64,000 nucleotides of DNA from Macropodus opercularis (GCA_030770545.1 CM061098.1:16086001-16150000); one strand, 5' to 3'; numbered from the stretch's first letter, positions 55,160 to 64,000 are shown. Made by a program: numbers and translations. The notes: generated from the letters alone by a model not told the origin.

Positions 55160-57255
55160 ATGGAGAGTGAATTTGATCTAGAGTGTGTTGATGAAGGCGG
55201 CTGCAGGCCACTGACAATGTTGAATCAGTGGAAAATAGCTCGTGAACAGTTGATAAGCGGTTTTGAAAAGAAAGATTGAGATCGACAAAGAAAAATGATG
55301 GTAAATATGAAGAATTAAAAAAAGAAGTTTGGAAAGATGAGGACAGAGGAGATCGAGCAGAAGTTTTAGCCAGGGAGGATGTGGCTGCATTACAGGTAAC
55401 AAAAGAACAAAGAAGAAGTAAAGGGTTTAATGGTGAAGAGAAAGTGGAAAACAGAATTAGAACAAAAAGAGGAAAATAGGCGAATAGTGCACAATATGGC
55501 ATTGGCAGCATGGGGAACTAAAATTATTGCAAAAAGAGGGAAAGACAAACAACAGGAACTCACTGATAGTTCAGTGAAAAAACAGGAGACAGAGTTAACG
55601 CCACACACCACAGTAGGGCAGACACGACCACCGACATATGTAAACATCTATCCTGATTTAAAGCACACATCTGCACTTACTACGCTGCCCCCACCGTATA
55701 AACAGATGCCTCTGTGGAATGTGAAGGGAGGTCAGTTAGATGTAGAGGAGCAGCAGGACAGTGGAGGAGCCAGTGGAGTAGATTGGAGCAGAGATAACGA
55801 AACTAGGGAAACGATGCGTGTGCTTGCTGCAGCTCAGCAGCTAGATCAGGAATTAATTAAGAGAAAAGAGATGAGGAAGGAGGAACAGGCAATAGGATGG
55901 AAGTCAGGGATAGAGTTAGAAGGAGAAAGTAGAAGCATGCAAAGTGACGAAGAAGGAGAGGAAGCTTTTAGAAACAGGAGAAGAAGGGAAAGTAGGAGAC
56001 AAGAGGAGAGTGAAAGGAGGAGTCAAGCAGGGATTGACGTCACCATTAAGGGAAAACTGACAACACACACAGATGAGCCACCCGTGTCCCACAGATATGA
56101 CCTTAGACCTAGACGTAATTCAGCACCAGGTGGTGACCACATACACCACCAATACCCCTTGCTTTCAAAAGGGGGCAGAATCCAATATAAACCATGGCAG
56201 TTTGGGGATATGACAGCAATTTTAGAGAAACTTCCACATCCCACAGAGGGTGGGGGAAGGTGGTTGAGCAAGTTGGAGCAGTTGACCATGGGCCAGAGAC
56301 TGGGAGTAGGTGATTGGAGGCCCTGATGGGGCAGATTATGTCCACCTGGGAAGTAGAACAAAAAGAGGCAAGAGCAGGACTGTTGATGGTAGATGATAGT
56401 GAGCCATTTGACCAGTGGGCCACAAATGTGGGTAGAGCTATGAGAGAACGTTTCCCGGCCCCTAGAGGCCAGACACATCAGATCACGTGTACACCTAAGA
56501 AGGGGGAGAAACCGGCCACTTTTTTACATAGGTGTAAAACAGAATGGGTTGATGCTACGGGGGTGACCCACACTCCACTCAAATGCAAGAGGAGTTGTTC
56601 AGGCGAGCAGTGTTAAAGGGAGTCAAAAGAAGTAAGAAAAAGCATGGAAGATAATCCAGACGCACCGGGAGGTTCCACTGAGACGTGGGAACGCCACCTG
56701 TTGCACCATTTACATAAGGCCCAGCAGAAAGAGGAAGAGGAAGGTTCAGAAATGGAGGAATTGAAAAAACAGCTGCTTAGGTTACAGTTACAGAAGGTAA
56801 GACAAGAGACTAATGATGTTAAGAAGAAAGATAAGGTAGAAAAACAGATGTTGCAACAGGCTACACAGGTTCCTGATAACCCAGATTTATTGCCCTCTCC
56901 ATCCTGGGTTCCAGGCCACCCTCAGTATGGACACGGGCCATCCAATACACAAGGCTCATATTACCCACAGCAGTACGGTAGGGGTCAACCCAGGGGGGGC
57001 CGTGGCTATCTGGGACGGGGATCCGGGAGGGGAAGGGGCATGTCGGGGGAGTGGATATGCTACTGCTGCGGTCAGCCGGGGCATTTCGCCAGAGAATGTC
57101 CCATGACTCATGCAAACATGGGACCTGGTCCGAGGGGACGAGGACAGCGTGGAAGAGGTCGACCAAATAGAGGATCACATGTTGCACCTCACGCCAGTCT
57201 TGCACCAGGGGGTCAGTTTCCTGTGTGGGAACCAGAGGATTTCCCCCAACAATGA
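55160..57255 (+). pseudogene. ERV gag (matrix, capsid, nucleocapsid), frameshifted
   Basis: The retroviral structural polyprotein, which assembles at the membrane and packages RNA. The ATG at 55160 opens a frame that stops at 55277-55279; coding continues in other frames at about 55276-55479, 55430-56326 and 56314-57255. Visible parts are a charged N-terminal region, a PPPY late-domain motif (LPPPYKQMP, near 55690), a capsid-like segment (KPWQFGDMTAILEKLPHPTE; later HRCKTEWVDATG, the major-homology-like end) and one CCHC zinc knuckle (CYCCGQPGHFARECP, near 57058-57102) in an arginine/glycine-rich nucleocapsid. In-frame stops include TAA at 56614-56616. At least three lesions; not functional. 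The homology is to gammaretroviral-type Gag. Confidence 0.85.
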
Positions 57256-57952
57256 AGAAGCCCACAGAGAAGCCTAGACGACGGGAGGGCAGACCCGTTG
57301 TTATCCTTGACAATAAAACAGACAAGACTGCCCTTTCTGGTGGACACAGGCGCGACTTTCTCCACTATGAATGTGAGAGTGGAAAAGAAGGACCTATCAT
57401 CTAAGACTGTTGAACTAGTTGGTTTCTCTGGGGAACCTGTCATTAACCCAACCTCTGCCGGTCCGAGTCGCCGGCCAATCCATACGGCATCGTTTTGTTG
57501 TTTCAAATGGCACCCCAGTCAATTTGATGAGGAGAGACTTGTTGGTTCGACTGGGCGTTTCAATTCTTTGTTCACCTGACGGTGTGATTGTATCGTTTCC
57601 CAACGGTGAATCCACTAATTGCTCCAAGAAAAGTTTGTCAGTGGCTGGTCAGTGGCTGATGCAGGAAGCCTCGACGAATGTGGGCGCTGACGTATACTGG
57701 GGCCGATTGGAACCGGAGGGCCCGGCAGGGGGCGGTCTTCTCTCCTTATACATGGCCTGGAAACCCTGGATCTCCCAACTGAGCCCATATGTCTCCCCGA
57801 CCGACCCTTACCATGTTACACTATTTTATGACAGGGAACAGACAGATTGGTATCAAGATATGTTTCAGGACAAACTGCAAGGACATACATGGAAAATTTC
57901 CACTAATGCTATTCTGATTGGTCCAGAAGGAGTATGGGCAGTGTCCAGTTGA
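57256..57952 (+). pseudogene. ERV protease (retropepsin), frameshifted
   Basis: Follows gag in the same reading frame after a single TGA at 57253-57255, the layout of stop-codon readthrough in gammaretroviruses. The active-site motif FLVDTGATFSTM (Asp-Thr-Gly) lies near 57331-57366. Past a frameshift near 57420-57580, the C-terminal protease segment reads VNLMRRDLLVRLGVSILCSP (normally a GRDLL-type motif). The following residues to 57952 are the linker toward RT. Broken by the frameshift. Confidence 0.82.
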
Positions 57953-58496
57953 CAGCAGATCGGGGTGCCTGGTATGAGTTGGGTGCGGAGGCGGTGCCTC
58001 ATGTCTCGTTGGCAATACATCCTGGACACCAGGATAAAGATCTAGGCCCGATGGCCAAACGATTGACTGAAAGTACTGATTGGGTAACAACGCAACTTCC
58101 TAATGTCCAATACTCACCTGAACACTCATCTTATAAAATCACACAAACTACATCTGATGTGGTTGTACTTGAACATCAGTTACTAACTCGGCACCATGGC
58201 CGTGAAAAATCTGATCACGAGTTGGCTGCAGATATGTTAGACGCTCTGCCTAGCACGTTGTGGTCACAGGGCCCCACAGATGTTGGTTTTTATTGCAACC
58301 ACAGTATCAACAGAAAGTTGAAGCAGAGGCAGGGATAGCAGACACTATTTATGGGTTATTACAGAGTGGTGTATTAGAACCATCGACTTCAGCGTGGAAT
58401 ACTCCTATACTACCTGTAGAAAAACAAGGCACTGGCAAGTATAGGATGGCACATGATTTAAAAGTGGAGAGAATGAATCACACACTCTGCAGTTAA
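57934..58496 (+). pseudogene. ERV pol fragment: start of reverse transcriptase, then deletion
   Basis: Frames 57934-58338 and 58260-58496 carry the pre-RT region and the first RT motif (AEAGIADTIYGLLQSGVLEP, STSAWNTPILPVEKQGTGKY, RMAHDLKV). The sequence then breaks off; the palm with YxDD, RNase H and nearly all of integrase are missing. The deletion spans most of pol and env in comparison with any complete retrovirus. Confidence 0.8.
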
Positions 58497-58599
58497 CTGT
58501 GATGCCCCGTAGAGGATACAAAGTGTGTCATGAAAACTAACAGCTCTCGTTGCAGTATTCTCTACACAGGTTACAGGAGCCAAAGGATCTACAGAGTCC

Positions 58600-58700
58600 A
58601 GGAAACCACATACGGCTGAGTGGGTCCTTTTGAAAGTGATAAAGAGGAAGTCGTCTGAGTCACGGTGGACAGGACCGTTCCAAGTGACATAAGAAGAACC
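58600..58700 (+). pseudogene. Possible integrase C-terminal remnant
   Basis: The frame through 58620-58690 reads EWVLLKVIKRKSSESRWTG and then PFQVT. This resembles the SH3-like C-terminal domain of gammaretroviral integrase (a W-x-R-x-GP pattern). It is only about 30 residues, so the call is tentative. Confidence 0.5.
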
Positions 58701-58735
58701 GTATGGCCTTGGATATGTTGCTGGTGGAAAAGGGG

Positions 58736-58947
58736 GAGTGTGCTCTATGTTTGTAGGAATGGTGACGATTCTAATCTTGTGCGGATGCTGCTGTATTCCC
58801 TGCATCCGAGCTTTGTGTCAGCATTTAATAGTGACTGCAATAGAAGGCAGGGATGCTCCTGCTACACAGATGCCACTGCTTAGAGGAGGCGCACCGAACG
58901 ACGAGGAGGACGAACAGGAAGATATAGCAGTCATGGTGGTGTTGTAA
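58736..58947 (+). pseudogene. ERV envelope transmembrane subunit, C-terminal tail remnant
   Basis: Encodes a hydrophobic segment (SMFVGMVTILILCGCCCIPC) followed by a short cytoplasmic tail rich in acidic residues (NDEEDEQEDIAVMVVL) and a stop, just upstream of the polypurine tract. A membrane span with a Cys cluster (CCC) at its inner edge is typical of the end of the retroviral TM protein. The surface subunit and the fusion part are absent. Confidence 0.65.
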
Positions 58948-58949
58948 GT

Positions 58950-58969
58950 GGTCTCTCGGATGAGAGACC
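58950..58969 (+). promoter_or_regulatory. Hairpin directly upstream of the ERV polypurine tract
   Basis: ggtctctc and gagagacc form a perfect 8-bp stem with a ggat loop; its 3' arm abuts the purine run. The function is not known to me. Confidence 0.5.
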
Positions 58970-58981
58970 AAAAGGGGGAAT
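58970..58981 (+). promoter_or_regulatory. Polypurine tract of the ERV
   Basis: aaaagggggaa followed by t, ending one base before the 3' LTR (tgtagg at 58982). It is the primer for plus-strand DNA synthesis in retroviruses. Confidence 0.9.
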
Positions 58982-59531
58982 TGTAGGAATCTAAATAGTT
59001 AAGTAGTAGTTAAAATAGTAGTTGAAAGCTCAGATAGTAGGATGCATGCAGAAAACAGAACAAGCCGAATGCATTAAAGTATAGTTTGAAACACACACAT
59101 CAGATTTAGAGAATAGTAGAGGAACCAGATGCACCCAGACACGGCAGAAAATAAGATAAGTAGGGAGTGAAACATGTGAATGTCTGTAGAAGGAATGTGC
59201 TTGGATCCATAGGTTATGGGACCACAAAGCAACGGAGAAGATAAGACACCAATAAACCAGCCATGGAGACGAACACCAGACCACGGAATCAGGATCCTGT
59301 TACACCACAGAAAGATGCTCTGTCCAGCATAAAAGTGTGGGTCGAGGGACAGACAGTGTCAGTCAGACTTCGTGCCCTGACTATATGCTGTATAGTATAG
59401 GGACAGACTGACCCAGGCCTGTACATTATTATTCTTCAAGTTTGAAATAAAAGTAAGACTGATTTTTATCAGACGTTTCTCCTCATCATTCAACGAACGC
59501 GCAGAGCTGGGATTGGGAGAGCTGCTCAACA
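58982..59531 (+). repeat. 3' LTR of the ERV (550 bp)
   Basis: Same length and sequence as the 5' LTR apart from one base noticed near the end. Followed by the duplicated target caac and L2 sequence. Confidence 0.95.
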
Positions 59532-60789
59532 CAACCCGAAGTGCTTTTTTATATAGTATTAAACTGTTTTTCCATGCTAGACAGGATTCACCTAATTTGT
59601 TTGAACGCCACAATCTTTCTAGTTTTCGAGTCCTCTGCTTAAGGCTGCGGATCTCTGAGTTATACCATGGAGCCAACCTCCTCTGATTCACTGGCTTCTT
59701 CTTCAGAGGAGCAACAGTGTCTAAAATTGTACGCAGTGAAGCTGCAGCATCATCAACAAGACAATCTACCTGCTCATGATTCAGATGACTGCTCTCCTCT
59801 GTGTAGCTACAAGGGAATGAGAGAAAAGATGATGGAATCATCTCCTTAAATCTAACAACAGCATCATCAGATAAGCATCTGCTGTAATAGAACTTATTTC
59901 CAACTGTTGTCAGGTCTGTTATGGTAAATTCAAATTTTATTAGGAAATGGTCAGATAACAGAGGGTTTTGAGGGAGAACTTTTAAATGATCAATCTCAAC
60001 CCCATAAGTCAGGACAAGATCGAGAGTATGATTAAGACAGTGAGTGGGTTCATTCACATGCTGACTAAAACCAATAGAATCCAGTAGTGAATTAAATGCA
60101 ATGTTGAGACAGTTACTGTCAACATCTACATGAATGTTAAAGTCACCCACTACAATCACTTTATCTGTGCTGAGAACTAAGTTAGATAAAAACTCTGAGA
60201 ATTCAGTTAAGAACTCTGAATATGGACCAGGAGGACGGTAGACAACACAGAACACAACTGGTTTCTGGGTTTTACAGTCTGAGTGAGAAAGGCTCAGAGT
60301 GAGGCTCTCAAAAGAATTATAGTTATGTTTAGGGCTAGGAATAATTAATAAATCTGAGTTATATATTGCTGCTACTCCTCCACCTCTACCTGAACTTCTA
60401 GGAATATGATGGTTGATGTGACTGGTTGGAGTTGACTCATTCAGACAAACGTATTCATCCTGCTGCAGCCAGGTTTCAGTGAGACTAAATAAATCTATGT
60501 GATGGTCACTTATCAAGTCATTTATTAACAGAGATTTAGAAGAGAGAGATCTGATATTTAATAGACCGCATTTAATTATTTTATTGTTACTTTGTTCTGT
60601 AAGAGGAGCTGTCTTGATGTTTATTAGATTCCTGTGAATCACTCCTCTTTTATTTATTTGTGATTTATATAATTTAGGTGGTCGGGGAGCAGACACAGTC
60701 TCGATGGGAGTGTTACAGCTACGAGCGGGTGGCGGCTGAGAGTCTGCAGAGAGGCGTGTAAGACTGCGACTCTGCGTCCTGGGCTCCAC
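59532..60789 (-). pseudogene. L2 ORF2, N-terminal part: APE-type endonuclease (5' of the ERV insertion)
   Basis: Encodes the endonuclease that nicks target DNA to prime reverse transcription. Motifs: CGLLNIRSLSSKSLLINDLI (N-site), LFSLTETWLQQDEYV (catalytic Glu), VVFCVVYRPPGPYSEF, VIVVGDFNIHVDVDS (GDFN), NHTLDLVLTYGVEI and the terminal LLSDHFLIKFEF (SDH). The linker RLAPWYNSEIRSLKQRTRKL and LILYKKALR ends exactly at the ERV junction. The frame is open from after a TGA at 60796-60798 to the junction. After subtracting the 5929-bp insertion (ERV plus duplicated caac), it lies in the same frame as 51762-53606, giving an otherwise uninterrupted ORF2 of about 1032 codons counted from the GTG at 60787-60789. 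The true start codon is uncertain. Confidence 0.92.
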
Positions 60790-60795
60790 TCTGGG

Positions 60796-61656
60796 TCATG
60801 GTTTAGGGAGTCTAATCAACTTGGCCATGTTACTAGAGAGCAGAGACGCTCCATCCAAAGTGGGATGGACGCCGTCTCTTCTAGTCAGCCCAGGTTTTCC
60901 CCAAAAACTGCTCCAATTGTCTATGAAGCCCACATCGTTTGCTGGACACCACCTAGACAGCCAGCGGCGAAGCGACGACAGGCGGCTAAACATGTCGTCG
61001 CTGGTCAGATTGGGGAGGGGTCCAGAGAAAACTACGGAGTCCGACATCGTTTTGGCAAATGAACACACCGACTCAATGTTAGTTTTAGTGACTTCCGATT
61101 GGCGTAACCGGGAGTCATTAGTTCCTGCGTGTATTACGATCTAACTGTATTTACGCTTATCCTTATGCAGGAGCTTCAGGTAAGACTGGATGTCGCCCGC
61201 TCTGGCCCCAGGGATGCACTTAACTATGACCGCTGGCGTCTCTAACTTCACGTTTCTGACTATGGAGTCACCAATGATCAGGGTGGGTTTCTCAGCGGGT
61301 GTGTCGCTGAGTGGGGAAAATCTGTTTGAAACGTGAAGCGGCTGGTGGTGAACCGTGGGCGACTGCCTAGAACTACGACTCCTACGAACCGTCACCCAGT
61401 CACATCCCGGCTGCTCGGGACCCACTGAGGGACGAGTAGCAGCTAAGCTAGGAGGCTCCGCACTAGCTAACAGGGCCTGGCTAGCTGACTGGTTTTCCAC
61501 AGTGCGGAGCCGAGATTCCAAATCAGTCAGCCTCGCCTCCAGCGCTGCCACTATCTCACACTTATTACAGATACCATTAACACTAATGGAGGAAGAGGAC
61601 GAGCTAAACATAAGGCACACCGAGCAAGAAAAAGAAGGAGAAGACAGGGAAGCCAT
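60796..61656 (-). pseudogene. L2 ORF1: zinc-finger-like, coiled-coil, SGNH-esterase protein with one nonsense codon
   Basis: ORF1 proteins of CR1/L2 LINEs bind element RNA and often carry an esterase domain. The N-terminus has two CxxC pairs (CSVC, CNKCE), then a leucine/heptad segment (IVAALEARLTDLESRLRTVE) likely to be a coiled coil. Next comes an SGNH-hydrolase-like domain: TLIIGDSIVRNV (Ser nucleophile block), CIPGARAGDI (Gly block), an Asn block read as HAGTNDSR just past the stop, and DGVHPTLDGASLL (Asp/His block). A TAG at 61141-61143 interrupts it at codon 172; the frame is otherwise open to a TGA at 60796-60798. ORF2 follows in the same frame, starting within 9 bp. Confidence 0.87.
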
Positions 61657-62011
61657 GGCAGAAAGTTAAGCTAGCTTACCCGAAAAGACCAGAAAGCTAC
61701 GAAATAAGCAGTGCTTTTAATGAGAGGGGAATAAGGTGCTTAAGTATTACAAGCGTGCGACCCTTAGGCACTCGAAGTAAGTTAGAAAAACAACAGTAAA
61801 GAGATAAAAGTGAGGAGAGTTGTTTAGCAAAAAACGCTGCTGCGACCAGCAACAGACCAGCAGGAAACCTCGGTGACAGGAAGTGACGCGATACGCTTAC
61901 CGTCAGTCAGCCAATCAATCAGTCAGTCAGCCAATCAATTCTCAACTCTCAACTCTTGAAGCAAACTAATCAATTTTCACGCCTAAAAAGGTGACACATT
62001 AAGGACAAAGG
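61657..62011 (-). mobile_element. 5' UTR of L2 copy C
   Basis: Sequence upstream of the L2 ORF1 start up to the Rex1-like junction. It contains repeated cagtcagccaatcaat phrases (61906-61939). No other copy in the window retains this part, so its exact 5' end is defined only by the resumption of the Rex1-like LINE. Confidence 0.7.
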
Positions 62012-63315
62012 GAGATGAAATTTGTTGTTATTGCACTGTGTGGCTAGGTGCTGGATCTCTTCCCTGTAGGTAGTCTCATCATTTTTGGTGATGAGGCCAA
62101 ACTTGACGATGGAGTTTGATCCATTCACAGGCCTACAGTCGGAGGGGAAGAGGGAGTAGAGGAAGGGGCTCAGCACACAGCCCTGTGGTACACCAGTGTT
62201 GACTGTAATGGTGTTGGAGCAGATGGAGCCTGATCGAACGTGCTGTTGTTGGTTGATCAGAAAGTCCATAATCCAGTTGCAGATGGATGTATTAATGCCC
62301 AGATCTAAAAGTTTGGCTACTAATTTGGATGGGATGATAGTGTTGAATGCTGAGCCAAAGTCAACAAACAGCATGCATGCATACGTGTCCTTATTGTCCA
62401 GATGTGCGAGCACAGAGTGCAGTGCCATAGAAACTGCGTCCTCTGTGCTCCTATTTCTGTGGTAGGCAAACTGGTGAGGGTCCAGTGTGAGTGGCAGAGA
62501 ATCCTTTAGGTGTGACAGGACCAGCCTCTTAAAGCACTTCATAACAATGGGTGTCAGTGATAGTGCAGGGCAGTCGTCGTCCAGGCACGTCGGGTTGAAG
62601 TGTTTTGGCACTGGCACAATGGAGGTGCATTTAAAGCGAGTAGGAACAGCTGCTTGAGCAAGCGACAGGTTGAAGATGTCAGTGAATACCCCAGCAAGCT
62701 GCTCAGCACATGCCCTGAGAACACGTCCAGGGATGTTGTCAGGTCCAGCAGCTTTGTGAGCGCTGATCTGCCTCAGTGCGTTGCAGACATCTGTGGAGGA
62801 GACTGTGATTGGAGGGTGGTCAGCTGAGGGTATGAGCTTGGTGGCAGTTTCTCTACTGTCTCTCTCAAAGCAAGCATAGAAGTCATTAAGATCGTTCAGG
62901 AAGAGGACATCAGTGGCTGCAGGGGTGGAGTGAGTGGGTTTGTAATCGCTGATGGCCTGGATGCCTTGCCACATGCATCGAGGGTCGGGGTTGGTAAAGT
63001 GCTCCTCCACCTTCCGCTTATAGTGAAGCTTGGCCTCTTTGATGCCCCGCTTCAGGTTAGCTCTGGATGTACTGTAGGCCTGTGCATCACCTAATCTAAA
63101 GGCAGTTTTGCGTGCCTTCAGCAGGGGACGCAGCTCCCTGTTTATCCAAGGCTTCTGATTAGGGTATGTGATGATCTGCTTTTGAGTGGTAACACTATCT
63201 ATGGTGTTATTGATGTAATCTAGTACAGAGGAGGTGTAGCAGTCGATGTCTGTGTGAGTGTCTCTGGTGGCTTGAGATGCAAATGTACTCCAGTCTCCAG
63301 ACCAATATCCAAAAG
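62012..63315 (-). mobile_element. Rex1/Babar-like LINE, 5' part (right half of the split copy)
   Basis: Continues the LINE of 50284-51165 beyond the L2 insertion. It holds the RT core and, at 63011-63300, the linker upstream of RT (complement codes TYPNQKPWINRELRPLLKAR, and TDIDCYTSSVLDYIN further 5'). It extends about 150 bp further 5' than the copy at 28648, then meets Gypsy sequence at about 63315-63325. Confidence 0.88.
62017..63250 (-). pseudogene. Rex1-like reverse transcriptase with catalytic box deleted
   Basis: The frame is open from the linker (about 63250) to the L2 junction. Motifs: MLFVDFGSAFNTIIPSKLVA (motif A) and VNTGVPQGCVLSPFLYSLFP (motif B). Where the 28.7-kb copy has IVKFADDTAVIGLIT, this one reads IVKFGLIT: a 21-bp in-frame deletion (near 62098) removes the FADD catalytic aspartates. 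It was therefore dead as a polymerase independently of the L2 insertion, which splits it just downstream. Confidence 0.88.
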
Positions 63316-63324
63316 TTCATGTCA

Positions 63325-64000
63325 GGTGTACGATGTAAAGGCACAGCTGTTCTGGATGAACAGACCCGAGATAAGCAATAAAAACACAGCAATCTTGCAA
63401 TTTCTGGAAAGACCCAGAGCCTCGCGTTGCACTCGCCCCTGGGTCGTTGGAGACTGACGTGGAGACGACAGTTTTTCCTGGGTCAGTGGAGCATCGGCAT
63501 GACAAGATGAGGGTTGTCACCTTCTCCAAGTCAGTGGTTATATCATTAGAGCTCACTATGTGCCCCGGAAATCTCACTGACCTCCGCCGAAAATAAAATT
63601 TCTTAGGCACGAGCTTGAGATTGTGCACCTTGAGTCATCTAAAGACCATTTCCATACGCTCCTGTACCAGGTCTTCTATGGGAGCAAACACCAAAATGTC
63701 ATCCAGATAACAGCAAACTGAGGACATTCTGATCACCAAAGATGGTCAGCATCATTCTCATAAATGTTGCAGGACTATTGCACAGTCCCTGTGGCAAATG
63801 GTGATGTGAAAGCTGTTTACTTTGTCCTCCTCGTGGACTTCCACATTGTAGTATCCAGAAGTGAGGTGATCGGAGGTAGCCTGTGGCTTTCCCACAATCC
63901 AGCTCGTCTCTGGAGAAGATGGATTCAAACTCAGTTATGAGTCTGACTTGTTCCTATTTGGCCAATCAACATCAATATCAGGCAAACCTATGTCGAGGCA
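63325..64000 (-). pseudogene. Ty3/Gypsy reverse transcriptase fragment
   Basis: Minus-strand pieces in several frames: DLTSGYYNVEVHEEDKVNSF (palm motif A region), GLCNSPATFMRMM (motif B, usually GL-NAP-TFQR-M), YLDDILVFAPIEDLVQERME (catalytic YxDD), VHNLKLVPKKFYF, GHIVSSNDITTDLEKV (thumb) and, near the Rex1 junction, RTAVPLHRTP. The gene would continue into the connection and RNase H segments at 49029-49705. Frameshifts and a stop (for example after EMVFR) mark it as decayed. It enters the window from the right. Confidence 0.83.

Larger units (their letters stand above)
53607..59531 (+). mobile_element. Class-I (gammaretrovirus-like) endogenous retrovirus, internally deleted, 5925 bp
   Basis: Both ends are LTRs of 550 bp starting TG and ending CA, flanked by the 4-bp target duplication caac (53603-53606; 59532-59535). 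The uninterrupted target is visible in L2 copy B (gttctagcaacccgaag). The order is LTR, Trp-type primer site, long leader, gag, in-frame TGA, pro, start of RT, a large deletion, then an integrase-end-like piece, envelope tail, polypurine tract, LTR. The 4-bp duplication, single zinc knuckle and gag-stop-pro arrangement fit class-I ERVs. The host is presumably a fish. gag has several frameshifts and stops. Described only; not functional. Confidence 0.92.
51166..62011 (-). mobile_element. Near full-length L2-clade LINE, copy C, split by an ERV
   Basis: Inserted in a Rex1-like LINE with a likely 5-bp target duplication gagat (51161-51165 and 62012-62016). From the 3' end: (GAATT)n tail, about 590 bp 3' UTR, ORF2, ORF1, and about 350 bp 5' UTR (61657-62011). 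The ERV at 53607-59531 with its 4-bp duplication interrupts ORF2. Removing 5929 bp leaves about 4.9 kb. Lesions in the L2 itself are few: one nonsense codon in ORF1. This is the reference copy for the family in this window. Confidence 0.93.

Noticed and set aside
58736..58947. Preserved envelope gene that could be domesticated (syncytin-like)
   Set aside because: Only the membrane anchor and tail remain; the surface and fusion parts are absent.

Overview
The window is repeat-dominated genomic DNA from a vertebrate, almost certainly a teleost fish. The evidence is the set of transposon families: several copies of one L2-clade LINE with an (AATTC/GAATT)n tail, Rex1/Babar-type LINEs, a Rex3/RTE-type LINE with a (GATG)n tail, an L1/Tx1-type LINE, Ty3/Gypsy, a class-I (gammaretrovirus-like) endogenous retrovirus, Tc1/mariner, pogo and hAT DNA transposons. 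I found no convincing host protein-coding exon, tRNA or rRNA. All substantial open reading frames belong to mobile elements or are by-products of a satellite repeat.

Layout. 1-11169: satellite array with a 197-bp period, built from multi-monomer (higher-order) blocks, with a clean orientation switch near 9577. 11170-13463: 5'-truncated L2 copy A at the array edge. 13464-25682: mostly unassigned AT-rich DNA with L2 scraps, Rex1 tails, a CpG/GC-rich segment (about 21.88-22.35 kb) and a possible solo LTR. 25683-27245: complete Tc1/mariner element with an intact DD37E transposase and IR/DR-type ends. 28498-31320: internally deleted pogo-like element split by a Rex1-like LINE (9-bp target duplication). 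31470-32630: decayed hAT transposase. 34116-35360: G-rich region matching the 3' region of the L1 element at 47 kb. 36912-41034: an old reversed solo LTR of the same retrovirus family seen at 53-59 kb, split by L2 copy B (itself carrying a Rex3 insertion) and by a fragment of a TIR transposon. 41036-42575: L2 copy E split by a Rex1 LINE. 44.4-45.5 kb: small L2 and Rex1 relics. 47050-49028: L1 relic carrying a SINE-like repeat.

49029-64000 is a nest of insertions. A Ty3/Gypsy pol gene is split near its RT thumb. Inside the gap lies an unclassified segment plus a Rex1-like LINE. That LINE is split by a near full-length L2 (copy C, about 4.9 kb without its insert), and the L2 is split by a 5925-bp endogenous retrovirus (550-bp LTRs, tRNA-Trp-type primer site, decayed gag/pro, most of pol and env deleted).

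Two things stand out. L2 and the retrovirus family have inserted into each other at different loci, so their activity overlapped in time. Also, the retrovirus copy has almost identical LTRs but a heavily damaged interior, which suggests it moved as an already defective, trans-complemented element. All family assignments rest on motif recognition by eye; no database search or alignment program was run.
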